Source: a virus
Length of the DNA stretch: 45,332 nucleotides
Virus record (IMG/VR): IMGVR_UViG_3300022745_000006
Coordinates: 1-45,332 of that record
Direction: 5' to 3' (one strand)
Each line of letters begins with the position of its first letter. Position 1 is the stretch's first letter. Below, piece after piece: positions 28,294 through 37,054 of this stretch. Position numbers and translations under genes: made by a program. Below the pieces are notes generated by a model, which saw only the letters and a list, made by a program, of their open reading frames with translations, was not told where the DNA came from and made no database searches.

Positions 28294-28671
28294 ATGTCCA
28301 ACAATGTTTTGCTCGCAAAGAGCTTCAACGCTGGCGGCACGATTGCGGCCAACAGCATCGTCAAGGCGGGATCGAACGATTACGACGTTTTGCAGGCCGG
28401 CGCGGCGACCGACTCGATTGTCGGCGTGACCATGGAAGTGGGCGCGTCGTCGGGTGAGCGCGTCGACGTTGTGCTCCTCGGCGTCGTCGACCTCAAGCTC
28501 GGCGGCACCGTCACGCGCGGCGCGCTCGTCACGTCGGACGCATCGGGCAACGGCGTCGCCGCTGCGCCGTCGGCCGGCACCAACAACCGCATCGTCGGTG
28601 TCGCGATGATTTCCGGCGTGTCCGGCGACATCATCCCCGTTTGGGTCGGCCTCGGCTCGATGCAGGGCTAA
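28294..28671 (+). CDS. Capsid decoration/cement protein, DUF2190-like (125 aa)
   Basis: Beta-rich protein (SFNAGGTIAANSIVKAGSND, then GVTMEVGASSGERVDVVLLG, then GTVTRGALVTSDASG) of the DUF2190 type, which binds the outside of the capsid as trimers. It is placed between protease and major capsid like lambda gpD. RVDVVLLGVVDLKLGGTVTR is the recognisable core. The identity is strong by order and composition. Confidence 0.83.
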   Translation: MSNNVLLAKSFNAGGTIAANSIVKAGSNDYDVLQAGAATDSIVGVTMEVGASSGERVDVVLLGVVDLKLGGTVTRGALVTSDASGNGVAAAPSAGTNNRIVGVAMISGVSGDIIPVWVGLGSMQG

Positions 28672-28703
28672 CCGTCAACCATTTTTCATTGAGGTAATTT
28701 CAA

Positions 28704-29681
28704 ATGTCACAGGCACCGTTTGTTATTCAGCCGCGGTTGACGGCGATTTCGCTGACGTACCGCAATCAGAAGTTCATTGCCGACGACGTGCTCCCGCGCG
28801 TCCCGGTCGAATCGTCCGTGTTCAAGTGGAGCAAGTACACGCTCGCGGACGGCTTCACCATCCCCGACACCCGCGTCGGTCGTCGCAGCGCGCCCGGTCA
28901 GATTGACTGGAGCGCGACCGAAACGTCGGGCATCTGTGTCGACTACGGCCTTGAGGATGCGATCCCCGTTTCGGACATCCTCAACGCCGAGGCGGCGCAG
29001 AAAACGCAGGGCGTCATGCCCATCGACCCGCAGGCCCGCAGCACCATGCTGCTCACGGACCTCGTGGCGCTCGACCGTGAGGCCCGCGCAGCCAACCTGT
29101 TGTTCAACGCCGCGACGTACCCGGCCGCGAACAAGACGACGCTTTCGGGCACGACGCAGTGGTCGGATTACACCAGCTCCAACCCCATCACGACGCTCAT
29201 GGCCGCGCTCGACGTTCCGGTTGTGCGCCCCAACGTGCTCGTGCTCGGTCAGGCGGTGTGGACGGCGATGAGGCAGCATCCGAAGGTGACGGCGGCTGTG
29301 TACCCGCTCGGTGGACAGGCTGGCGGCGCCAGCCCGTCGGGCTCCATCGTGCAGCGTCAGGCGCTCGCGGCGCTGCTCGAAATCGACGAGGTCATCGTCG
29401 GCCCGGCTTGGTACAACAGCGCGAAGCCCGGCCAGTCGGCCGCGCTTTCGCGTCTGTGGGGCAAGCACGCGTTGCTCTACTACCGCGCGCCGAGCGTCAC
29501 GAGCGTCCGTGATGTGACGTTCGGATTTACGGCTCAGTGGGGCGACCGCATCGCCGGCACCATCGAGCGTGACCCCAATGTCGGCCTCCGCGGCGGCACT
29601 CGCGTGCGCGTCGGTGAGTCGGTCAGTGAGGTCATCGCTGCGCCGGACGTGGCGTACTTCTGGCAGAACGCAGTGGCGTAA
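28704..29681 (+). CDS. Major capsid protein (325 aa)
   Basis: HK97-fold coat protein. TAISLTYRNQKFIADDVLPR, then VPVESSVFKWSKY, is the typical N-terminal arm region. IDPQARSTMLLTDLVALDRE follows, then VPVVRPNVLVLGQAVWTAMR and EVIVGPAWYNSAKPG, and the C-terminal GTRVRVGESVSEVIAAPDVA. It has an excellent ribosome-binding site (GAGG, AT-rich spacer), consistent with very high expression. The strong terminator at 29707 follows. Confidence 0.93.
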   Translation: MSQAPFVIQPRLTAISLTYRNQKFIADDVLPRVPVESSVFKWSKYTLADGFTIPDTRVGRRSAPGQIDWSATETSGICVDYGLEDAIPVSDILNAEAAQKTQGVMPIDPQARSTMLLTDLVALDREARAANLLFNAATYPAANKTTLSGTTQWSDYTSSNPITTLMAALDVPVVRPNVLVLGQAVWTAMRQHPKVTAAVYPLGGQAGGASPSGSIVQRQALAALLEIDEVIVGPAWYNSAKPGQSAALSRLWGKHALLYYRAPSVTSVRDVTFGFTAQWGDRIAGTIERDPNVGLRGGTRVRVGESVSEVIAAPDVAYFWQNAVA

Positions 29682-29706
29682 GTACCCCCCTTAATCGCCA
29701 CCACTT

Positions 29707-29735
29707 CGGGGCCCCTCACGGGGCCCCGTCTTTTT
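29707..29735 (+). terminator. Strong terminator after the major capsid gene
   Basis: CGGGGCCCC/GGGGCCCCG is a perfect 9-bp stem with a 4-nt loop, followed by TCTTTTT. It would give a drop in expression between capsid and the tail genes. Confidence 0.9.
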
Positions 29736-29756
29736 GCCTAGCGAGGAAACACGCCA

Positions 29757-29969
29757 ATGCAGACCAAGATTGCAGCGGATGGCCCGTACATCGCGCACAT
29801 GGCCATCGCGCGGGGCGAGGTCGACGCCAAGGGCGTCAACACCGTCACGCTCATCGCGGCCGGGGAGCGGTTCGATATGGACGCCGACGCGGCCGACGCA
29901 CTCATCGCGGTCGGTGCCGCCGATGAGTATGTCGCACCGGAAGCGCCCCCGGCCGACCCGCTCGTTTAA
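29757..29969 (+). CDS. Small head-associated hypothetical protein (70 aa)
   Basis: Short protein with GPYIAHMAIARGEVDAKGV and AAGERFDMDADAADALIAVG, ending in an acidic, proline-rich tail (YVAPEAPPADPLV). Comparable small proteins between capsid and head-tail joining genes occur in other siphophages, without a proven function. Its place suggests a head-completion accessory protein. Confidence 0.65.
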   Translation: MQTKIAADGPYIAHMAIARGEVDAKGVNTVTLIAAGERFDMDADAADALIAVGAADEYVAPEAPPADPLV

Positions 29970-29984
29970 CCCGAGCGCCCCCCG

Positions 29985-30269
29985 ATGACCGAAGATTTGA
30001 CCCTGTATTTTGCCGACTTCGGCGTTGAAGCCGTGGCCGGTGACGCACGGGCGCGCGTGCTTCGGTGGGCGCCCGATTCCGACATCATGGCGCAGCGGGT
30101 GCAGACCACCGGCCACGCCATCACCTACATCACGGCCGACTTTCCCGACCTCGCGCACGGCGACCTCATCGCCGTCGAGGGTGAGGAGTTTGAAGTACAG
30201 ACGGTCAGCAATATCGACGACGGCGCCACGCGCGTCGCCGAGTTGCAGCGTACGCAGGTGCAGCGATGA
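29985..30269 (+). CDS. Head-tail joining protein, gpFII-like (94 aa)
   Basis: The protein LYFADFGVEAVAGDARARVL, with VQTTGHAITYITADFPDLAH and GDLIAVEGEEFEVQTVSNID, is a compact beta-barrel as in lambda gpFII-like proteins that cap the head for tail attachment. Its stop overlaps the next ATG. The order capsid, small gene, joining protein, terminator protein supports this. Confidence 0.78.
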   Translation: MTEDLTLYFADFGVEAVAGDARARVLRWAPDSDIMAQRVQTTGHAITYITADFPDLAHGDLIAVEGEEFEVQTVSNIDDGATRVAELQRTQVQR

Positions 30270-30688
30270 GCAACCGCGAAAACATCCTCGCCGCGCTGCA
30301 AGCGAAATTCGACAAGCTCGGGAGCGGCGTCACGTCATGGCGCTCGCGCGAGGCGGCGCTCGCCCGCGCCGAGGGGCCTGCGATCATCACGCACCCCGAG
30401 GAGGAATCCGCCGAGCTTCTAGCCAACGGCATGGTCCGGCGCGACTTCGGTGTCGTCGTCACGGTCATCGCCCGTGGCCAGATTCCCGACAAGGTTGCCG
30501 ATGGCGTGGTCGAGCGGATGCACAACACGCTCACGGCCGACCAAACGCTCGGCGGCTTGTGCGCGCGAATCGTCGAGGAATCGACCAAATGGGATTTTGA
30601 GAACGCCGACATGTCGGCGTGCATCGTTGAGGTTCGGTATCGGTTTCGATACATCACACCGGCCACGTCGTTGGCCATTCTTTCCTAG
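30266..30688 (+). CDS. Tail terminator protein, gpU-like (140 aa)
   Basis: The protein starts NRENILAALQAKFDKLGSGV and continues VTSWRSREAALAR. EESAELLANGMVRRDFGVVV and EVRYRFRYITPATS form the beta half of the gpU/HK97 gp10-like fold. It stops tail growth at the head end. It lies right before the tail tube gene, as expected for this role. Confidence 0.76.
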   Translation: MSNRENILAALQAKFDKLGSGVTSWRSREAALARAEGPAIITHPEEESAELLANGMVRRDFGVVVTVIARGQIPDKVADGVVERMHNTLTADQTLGGLCARIVEESTKWDFENADMSACIVEVRYRFRYITPATSLAILS

Positions 30689-30700
30689 AGGTAAATAGCC

Positions 30701-31459
30701 ATGCAATTCGCTTTCGGTGCCGGTGTACTCATTGGCACGCCCCTCACGGACTCGACCGGCACCGCCATCGCCAACCCCACCCCGGTGGAGTTCGGCAAGT
30801 TGCAGGAGGTGTCGCTCGACATCAGTTTTGAAAACAAGCCGCTGTATGGCTCCAACCAGTTTCCGGTGGCCGTCGGCCGCGGCAAGGGCAAGGTGTCCGG
30901 CAAGGCCAAGGCCGCGCAGCTAAACGGCGCGCTGCTCAATTCGGTCGTGTTCGGTCAGACGGTGTCGAGCGGCATTCTGTCGGACGTGTACGACACGACG
31001 GGCGCTGCGATCCCGGGCACCCCGTACCAGATCACCCCGAGCGTGCCGGGCTCCGGTACGTGGGCGCGTGACCTCGGTGTCAAGGATTCCAACGGCGTGC
31101 CGATGACGCGCGTGGCCTCGGCGCCTGCGACGGGGCAGTACAGCGTGGCGGCGGGCGTGTATACGTTTGCGTCGGCCGACACCACAAAGACCGTGTTTAT
31201 TTCGTACCAGTACACGGCCACGAGCACGACGGCGAAAAAGTCGACGGTGCAGAACGTGCTTATGGGCTACGCGCCGAGCTTTTCGGCTGACCTCTATTTC
31301 CCGTACAGCGGGAAAACGCTTGCGATTTACCTGCGCAACGCCATCAGCACCAAGCTCACGCTCGCCAGCAAGCTCGACGACTTCCTGCTCCCTGAGTTCG
31401 ATTTCGAGGGCTTCGCCGACTCGTCGGGCAACGTGTTCGACTGGGCCGTGTCCGAATGA
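30701..31459 (+). CDS. Major tail tube protein (252 aa)
   Basis: Beta-sandwich protein: VEFGKLQEVSLDISFENKPL, KVSGKAKAAQLNGALLNSVV, GYAPSFSADLYFPYSGKTLA and KLTLASKLDDFLLPEFDFEG. The C-terminus (ISTKLTLASKLDDF) is typical of phage tail tube proteins. It has a strong GAGG ribosome-binding site (TAGAGGTAAATAGCC). Its stop overlaps the chaperone gene G by 4 bp. Confidence 0.88.
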   Translation: MQFAFGAGVLIGTPLTDSTGTAIANPTPVEFGKLQEVSLDISFENKPLYGSNQFPVAVGRGKGKVSGKAKAAQLNGALLNSVVFGQTVSSGILSDVYDTTGAAIPGTPYQITPSVPGSGTWARDLGVKDSNGVPMTRVASAPATGQYSVAAGVYTFASADTTKTVFISYQYTATSTTAKKSTVQNVLMGYAPSFSADLYFPYSGKTLAIYLRNAISTKLTLASKLDDFLLPEFDFEGFADSSGNVFDWAVSE

Positions 31460-31797
31460 CGCTCAAGGTTCCGGGCACAGCGGTGCAACTCGGTGGGCGC
31501 GAGCGTGTGCTCGCGCCCATCAATGCCGCGACGTTCAAACAGTACCGCAACGAACTCAACACGGTATTTGGAGGCAACTCCATTCCCGACATCGAGTTTG
31601 TGGCGACGCTCGTGTACCACTCGCTGCGGCGCAATTACGACGACGTGACCGTCGAGGATGCGCTTGACTGGGTGGACGCGGGCAACTACGTCGACTTGCT
31701 CGACATCGTCGTCAACGTCTCGGGGCTGGCGGCATCGTTGGGAAAAATGATGCGGCGGATAGCAGCGGCGAGCGATCCGTCGACATCGACGATGTAG
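31456..31797 (+). CDS. G: Tail assembly chaperone G (113 aa)
   Basis: The normal product of the G/GT pair. It is helical and acidic: VLAPINAATFKQYRNELNTV, YDDVTVEDALDWVDAGNYVD and NVSGLAASLGKMMRRIAA. It binds the tape measure protein during tail assembly. The slip site is near its end (31740-31746), after which about 16 more residues are read in the zero frame. Confidence 0.88.
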   Translation: MTLKVPGTAVQLGGRERVLAPINAATFKQYRNELNTVFGGNSIPDIEFVATLVYHSLRRNYDDVTVEDALDWVDAGNYVDLLDIVVNVSGLAASLGKMMRRIAAASDPSTSTM

Positions 31798-32075
31798 TCA
31801 CGCACATCGTTGTCGTTACCGGGTGCACGCCGCTGCAAGCGTGGCACGAGTGGGATATCCCCTCGATGGTCGCACTGGCCCGGTATGAAAAGGAACGGCC
31901 CGCACTTCGCGACATGGTGCAATCGTTCCTCGGCATCAAGCCGCGCACCGAGGCGGCGAACCGCACCGACGAGAATGATACCGGCTCGCTCGCGCTTGTA
32001 CCGGGCGCGGTTGAGGGCACGTTGCGCAAACCAATACCGGAAGGGCTCTGCCCATGGCGAAAGACGACGACGTAA
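31456..32075 (+). CDS. Tail assembly chaperone GT, made by -1 frameshift (206 aa)
   Basis: The heptamer G-GGA-AAA (31740-31746) is in the correct phase for simultaneous -1 slippage and is almost the lambda site GGGAAAG. After the slip the frame reads NDAADSSGERSVDIDDVV, then LQAWHEWDIPSMVALARYEK and LRDMVQSFLGIKPRTEAA, to the TAA at 32073-32075. The join is 31456-31746 with 31746-32075. The T part has no credible start of its own. Its stop lies 22 bp inside the tape measure gene. Confidence 0.9.
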
Positions 32076-34435
32076 AACTTGGCATTGGTGCCGATGAGTC
32101 GGGCCTAGTCGCGGGTATGCAGCGCGCCGAGGCATCGGTGCGCGGCTCGGTCAACGAAATCAAAACGCACATCGAGTCCATCGGATCGACGCTCGGCAAG
32201 ATTTCGGGGATGTTCGCCGCCTTCGCCGGCATGGCGATGGGCGGCGAGGCCATCAAAAAAATCGTCAAGTCGGCCGGCGACTGGCAAACCGAATCGCTCA
32301 AACTCGCCAAGGCCCTCGGTGTGTCGACCGAGCAAGCGAGCGTATGGCAGGTGGCTCTGCACCGCATCGGTGTTGAAAACGACACCGTGCTCAGTGCGTC
32401 GGTCAAGATGTCTAAACAGATATCGACGCACGCCGAGACATTCCGCAAGCTCGGCGTCGACGTGCTCGACTCGGCGGGGAAGCATCGGCCACTCGCCGAT
32501 GTGATGACCGACCTTAATGCCAAGCTAGTCGCGATCCACGACCCCATTGAGCAAAACCGCCTTGGCCTTGCGACCTACGGCAAGGCGTGGGCGGAAGTCA
32601 AGCCGCTGATGAAGCTAACGGCCGAGCAAATGGCCGAGGCCGAAGCGCGCGCCACACAACTCGGGCTCAAGGTCGGGCCCGAGGGCGCGGCCATGGCGAA
32701 AAAGTACAAAGAGTCGATGGCCGACGTGGAACTCGTCGGCAAGTCGCTCACGCTGCAACTCGGCAATGCGCTGCTCCCGGTGATGACGAGCGTGGGCACC
32801 GCGTTCGCTTCGGTTGCTCCGCAGATCGGCGAGGTATTCGGCACGGCGCTCAAGTATGTCGCCGTCGTGGCCATCAATCTCGGCTCGGGGCTCGCCGCCC
32901 TCGGAACGCACATCGGCGGCCTCATGGCCGCAGCGGGTGCGGCGTTGCACGGCGACTTTTCCGGCGCTCGTCAGATTCTCTCGGACATGGACGCCGATAT
33001 CGGGTCCATCGAGAAGAAAGCGCAGGGCATGATTGACAAGTTGTTCGCCAAGCCGGCGGGCGACTCTAAGCCGATGTTTGAGGCGCAGGCCCCTAGCGAG
33101 GACCCGAACAAGTCGCGCATGTCCGAGTGGTCCGAGCGGCTCGCTATTGAGAAAGCGGGCTATCAGGAATCCGAGCGCCTGCGCGGCGAGGATCACCAAT
33201 ACAGTCTGCAAATGGAGTTGCAATTTTGGCAGCGGTTGCGCGCAGCCAAGGGTAACAGCGTCGAGGAGAACAAAGCCCTCGACACGAAGGTCGCCGAAAC
33301 CAAGCTCGCCATCGACCGGCAGACGTGGGCCGAGGAAATTGCGAGCTATAAGGTTCGGGAAGCGGCCTTCAAAAACAACACCGACGCGCGCCTCGCCGTC
33401 GAGCGCGACCTCGCCAACCGCCTCAAGGGGATCTATGGCGAGAACTCGACGCAGTACAAAGAGGCCCTCAAGGCCGTCGTCGACACCGAGCGGCAGGCCG
33501 CGGCCACCGTGCTCGCGCTCAAGGAACAGACTGCCGCCGCGCAGCGCAACGTGGCGCTCGCGGATGTCAACGCCCGGGTGGCCGACGCGCGGCTGCTCGT
33601 TGACCTCGGACGCGCCACCGAAACGCAAATGCTTGAAGTCGAGCGGCAGGCCGAGGCCGAGCGGTTCAACATCAAGCGCGCCGCGCTCGTCGACAAGCTC
33701 ACGCTAGAGGCCAACGACCCCGACCGCGACCCCAAAAAGCTCGCGGCCATCAATGCGGAAATTCTGGCGCTAGAGACAGAGCACGCCGCGAAGCTGTCGG
33801 AACTCGACCGCGCGACAATCAAAGAGCGCCAAAAATACTACACCCAGTTTTACCAAGGGTTGCAGTCGGGATTCGCGAACGTGCTGGCCGGGTTCCTCAA
33901 GGGCACGCAGTCGCTCGGCCAAACCATTCGCGGGCTTTTCTCCGCGATCCTTGACACCGTTTCGCAGATCCTCGCGCAGATTGCCGCCAAGTGGCTCGCA
34001 CAGCGCATTATGAATATGATCGGCGTCAAGTCCGAGGCCGCCAGCAACATCGGCGCACGCGCAGCCGAGGCGGGCGCTGCGGGCGTCGCGTCATTCGCCG
34101 CGGCTCCTTGGCCCATCGACATCGGTGCGCCGGCCTTCGGTGCCGCGATGTCGGCGTCGGCCCTCGCGTTCGGTGCGGGCCTCGCGGCCTCCGGTGGCTT
34201 TGACATCCCGTCCGGCGTCAACCCGCTCGTGCAGACGCACGCGCGAGAAATGATCCTACCCGCACACATTGCCGACCCGCTGCGCGAATCGCTGGCGAGC
34301 GGTGGCGGCATGGGTAGCTCGCCGATTCATGTGCACCTGTCGGCCGTGGACGGCGCGAGCGTGAGGTCGATGGTGAACTCGCACGCGTTCCAAAAGGAAC
34401 TACGCGCGGCCGTGCGCCGTAGTTGGGGGCAGTAA
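32054..34435 (+). CDS. H: Tail tape measure protein (793 aa)
   Basis: Long helical protein that sets tail length. The N-terminus is VKLGIGADESGLVAGMQRAE followed by ASVRGSVNEIKTHIESIG. A hydrophobic stretch (GMFAAFAGMAMGG) follows. A long charged coiled region (about 330-600) and a C-terminal membrane-active segment (LGQTIRGLFSAILDTVSQIL) complete it. At roughly 0.15 nm per residue the tail would be about 120 nm, an estimate from the helix rise. Its TAA overlaps the next ATG by one base. Confidence 0.93.
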   Translation: MAKDDDVKLGIGADESGLVAGMQRAEASVRGSVNEIKTHIESIGSTLGKISGMFAAFAGMAMGGEAIKKIVKSAGDWQTESLKLAKALGVSTEQASVWQVALHRIGVENDTVLSASVKMSKQISTHAETFRKLGVDVLDSAGKHRPLADVMTDLNAKLVAIHDPIEQNRLGLATYGKAWAEVKPLMKLTAEQMAEAEARATQLGLKVGPEGAAMAKKYKESMADVELVGKSLTLQLGNALLPVMTSVGTAFASVAPQIGEVFGTALKYVAVVAINLGSGLAALGTHIGGLMAAAGAALHGDFSGARQILSDMDADIGSIEKKAQGMIDKLFAKPAGDSKPMFEAQAPSEDPNKSRMSEWSERLAIEKAGYQESERLRGEDHQYSLQMELQFWQRLRAAKGNSVEENKALDTKVAETKLAIDRQTWAEEIASYKVREAAFKNNTDARLAVERDLANRLKGIYGENSTQYKEALKAVVDTERQAAATVLALKEQTAAAQRNVALADVNARVADARLLVDLGRATETQMLEVERQAEAERFNIKRAALVDKLTLEANDPDRDPKKLAAINAEILALETEHAAKLSELDRATIKERQKYYTQFYQGLQSGFANVLAGFLKGTQSLGQTIRGLFSAILDTVSQILAQIAAKWLAQRIMNMIGVKSEAASNIGARAAEAGAAGVASFAAAPWPIDIGAPAFGAAMSASALAFGAGLAASGGFDIPSGVNPLVQTHAREMILPAHIADPLRESLASGGGMGSSPIHVHLSAVDGASVRSMVNSHAFQKELRAAVRRSWGQ

Positions 34436-35643
34436 TGTCGAATCTCGTTTTCCCCACCGGCCTCAAGGGAATCCAACTCATCGCCAACCGTTCGCCGCAG
34501 TGGCGCACGCAGGTACAGGAGGCCATGTCCGGAAAGGAGACGGCCATCGCTAAGCGCGCTTACCCGCGCATCGTGTGGGAACTGAGTTACGAAGTGCTGC
34601 GCGACGACCTCGCCACCTCGGACCTCAAAATCATCGTCGGCTTTTTCAACGCCCTCAACGGCGGGTTCGACACGTTCCTTTACACCGACCCGTATTTCAA
34701 CAGCGTCACGGCGCAGAACTTCGGCACGGGCGACGGCGCAACGCGGGCGTTTCAACTTAGCGCGACTTACAAAGACGCGACCGGGCAAGGCTGGCCGGAA
34801 GCCGTTCAAAACTTGAACGGCACTCCCGCGGTGTACGTGACCTTCGGCGACTACCGCGGCACGGCATTGCAATATCAGGGCCCGCGCACAAACTTGGCGT
34901 TGCAGAGTCAGACCCTCGACAACGCGACGTGGACCAAATTTCAAACCACTGTCACGGCGAATGCTGCGACGGCGCCGGACGGAACCGCTACCGCCGACAA
35001 AATCGTCGAAAGCACCGCCAACAATCAGCACTTTATTAGTCAGTCGTGGGGCAAAGCGGCCTCGCCGATCACGTACACCGGCAGCCTCTACCTTCAGCCG
35101 TCCGGGCGCAGCAAGGCGCAGGTTTGGGTGCATGACGGGTCCGGCAACGGCTACGTCGCGATTTTCGACCTTTCCGCCGGCACCGTCACGTTGTCAACGT
35201 TGACCGGGGTGGGTTGGACGGCGGGGTCTGCCGCGATCACGGCCGCAGGTGGCGGGGCGTATCGGTGTTCGGTCACGGTGACGAGCGCCTCGACGACCAC
35301 CCTTGAATTGCGCGTCAACGTTTGCAACGTAGGCACGACGCAGGAAATTTACACGGGTGACGGCACGAGCGGCCTTTACGCTTGGGGCGCGCAAATGGAG
35401 ACGGCTGCCGCTGCCACAACGTACATCCCCACCACGACGGCCACCGTCAGTGTGACCGACTACGCCCTGTCGAGTACCGGCTTGGTGACGTTCACGACGG
35501 CGCCCCCGGCCGCGGCCCCGATCATTTGGACGGGCGCCTTTTACTACCGGTGCCGGTTTCAGGATGACGAGTTAAACCTCACGGAAATCCTGTCCCGATT
35601 CTGGCAACTCAAAAAACTCAAATTCCGCTCGGTGAAGCTGTGA
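34435..35643 (+). CDS. Distal tail protein DUF2460 with inserted putative carbohydrate-binding domain (402 aa)
   Basis: The N-terminus (LKGIQLIANRSPQWRTQVQE, then YPRIVWELSYEVLRDD and FNALNGGFDTFLYTDPY) and the C-terminus (GAFYYRCRFQDDELNLTEIL, then WQLKKLKFRSVKL) belong to DUF2460, the tail-tip hub of lambda-like phages. Between them, about residues 155-345 form a complete beta domain (NLALQSQTLDNATWTKFQTT, GRSKAQVWVHDGSGNGYVA, GLYAWGAQMETAAAATTYIP). Its layout of opening NLALQSQ and closing GAQxExxxxATxYIPT is common to phage carbohydrate-binding-like modules. It resembles an evolved Dit. The ATG at 34435 overlaps the previous TAA. Confidence 0.85.
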   Translation: MSNLVFPTGLKGIQLIANRSPQWRTQVQEAMSGKETAIAKRAYPRIVWELSYEVLRDDLATSDLKIIVGFFNALNGGFDTFLYTDPYFNSVTAQNFGTGDGATRAFQLSATYKDATGQGWPEAVQNLNGTPAVYVTFGDYRGTALQYQGPRTNLALQSQTLDNATWTKFQTTVTANAATAPDGTATADKIVESTANNQHFISQSWGKAASPITYTGSLYLQPSGRSKAQVWVHDGSGNGYVAIFDLSAGTVTLSTLTGVGWTAGSAAITAAGGGAYRCSVTVTSASTTTLELRVNVCNVGTTQEIYTGDGTSGLYAWGAQMETAAAATTYIPTTTATVSVTDYALSSTGLVTFTTAPPAAAPIIWTGAFYYRCRFQDDELNLTEILSRFWQLKKLKFRSVKL

Positions 35644-36629
35644 AAGCCGCAGGACCCAACACGCTCGCCGCGCTCGCGTCGAGTCAGTACGTCAAGGCCG
35701 AACTGTACGACATCGCGCTCACGAGCGGCACGACGATACGGTTGACCGACTACGACCTCCCGCTCACGGTCGGCGCAAACACCTATGGCGCCAACGTCAT
35801 CATCAGTCGCGGGACCGTGTCGCAGAAACTCGGCCTTGAGGTGCAGACGCTCGACTTGACCCTCGCGCCGCAGGCCGACGCGCCGACCCCGCTCACGGTG
35901 GGCGGCGTCGGGCTATTGCAGGCCGTGCGCGCGGGATACCTCGACGGTGCGCGCGTCACCATGTCCAAGGTGTTCATGCAGAAGCCCGCGAGCGGGCTGG
36001 CCGTGAACACAAACAACGAATCCGTGCCGTGGTTCACCGGGCGAGTTTCCGAAGCTACGGCGGGCAGGCAGTCGGCCAAAATTTCGGTCGAGTCGGACCT
36101 TGCGTTGCTCAACGTTCAAATGCCGCGCAACCTATTGCAGTCCGGCTGCACCCACTCCCTATTTGACGCAGGCTGTGGGCTCGTCAAGGCCACGTACACG
36201 ACGGCGGGCGCCGTCACGGCGACCGGGCCGAACTCACAAGCCACGTTCACCACGAACCTCGCCGCCGCGGCGAACTACTACGCCCTCGGCGTTATCACGT
36301 TCACGAGCGGCGCCAACAACGGGCTTTCGGCCACGGTCAAAGCCCACAGCAACACCAACGGCACGCTCACGCTCGTCGCGCCCCTGCTATCGACCCCGGC
36401 CACCGGGGACACGTTTACGATTGTCCCGGGCTGCGACAAGGTGCAGGCAACGTGCTCGTCGAAATTTAGCAACCTCGCGCACTTCGGCGGGTTCCCGTAC
36501 GTGCCGGTGCCTGAAACGATTTACGACGGTGGCACCATCAAGGCCCCGGCGCCGACCATCGCAGGGCAGGGCGTGCCCGGTGGCGGCTCGCGCGTGCCCG
36601 GCAGCCTGCCGGGAGCCTACCGCGCATGA
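35640..36629 (+). CDS. Tail-tip hub protein DUF2163/BR0599-like (329 aa)
   Basis: DUF2163 family: YVKAELYDIALTSGTTIRLT, then LEVQTLDLTLAPQADAPT and VPWFTGRVSEATAGRQSAKI. The four-cysteine centre (Cys in LQSGCTHSLFDAGCGL, then PGCDKVQATCSSKFSN) is equivalent to the iron-sulfur cysteines of lambda gpL. The C-terminus has FGGFPYVPVPETIYDGG. It starts with GTG in a GTGA overlap with the distal tail gene. Confidence 0.87.
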   Translation: MKAAGPNTLAALASSQYVKAELYDIALTSGTTIRLTDYDLPLTVGANTYGANVIISRGTVSQKLGLEVQTLDLTLAPQADAPTPLTVGGVGLLQAVRAGYLDGARVTMSKVFMQKPASGLAVNTNNESVPWFTGRVSEATAGRQSAKISVESDLALLNVQMPRNLLQSGCTHSLFDAGCGLVKATYTTAGAVTATGPNSQATFTTNLAAAANYYALGVITFTSGANNGLSATVKAHSNTNGTLTLVAPLLSTPATGDTFTIVPGCDKVQATCSSKFSNLAHFGGFPYVPVPETIYDGGTIKAPAPTIAGQGVPGGGSRVPGSLPGAYRA

Positions 36630-37054
36630 CGCCCGCACAAGTCGATGCCGTGGTCGCAGAGGCCCGGGAATGGCTGCGCACCCCGTACGTGCACATGGGC
36701 CGCCTCAAGGGCATTGGTGTCGACTGCGGGATGCTGCTTATCGAGGTGTACGGCAACGCCCTCGGCATTGAAAAGCCGAACGTCGGCAACTACACGTCCG
36801 ATTGGTACATGCACCGAGATGAGCCGTTGTACCTCGGGTGGCTTGGCAAGTACGCCGAGCGAATGCCCAAGGGCGTGGCCGGTGAGCCCGGCGATATCGC
36901 CGTATTCAATTTCGGCAGGCACCCGGCGCACGGCGGCATCGTCGTCGAGCCGGGCCTGATGATTCACGCATACAAACCCCACGGCAACGTTGAACTCGCC
37001 GAGGTACGGATGCTCGACCACAGATTAGACAGCTATTGGCGGGTGACGACATGA
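36626..37054 (+). CDS. NlpC/P60 tail peptidase, gpK-like (142 aa)
   Basis: Peptidoglycan endopeptidase on the tail tip. VVAEAREWLRTPYVHMGRL is followed by the catalytic cysteine in GIGVDCGMLLIEVYG and the histidine in FGRHPAHGGIVVEPGLMI. The Asp/His triad residues look complete, so it should be active in crossing the cell wall. Its stop overlaps the tip protein ATG. Confidence 0.9.
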   Translation: MTPAQVDAVVAEAREWLRTPYVHMGRLKGIGVDCGMLLIEVYGNALGIEKPNVGNYTSDWYMHRDEPLYLGWLGKYAERMPKGVAGEPGDIAVFNFGRHPAHGGIVVEPGLMIHAYKPHGNVELAEVRMLDHRLDSYWRVTT

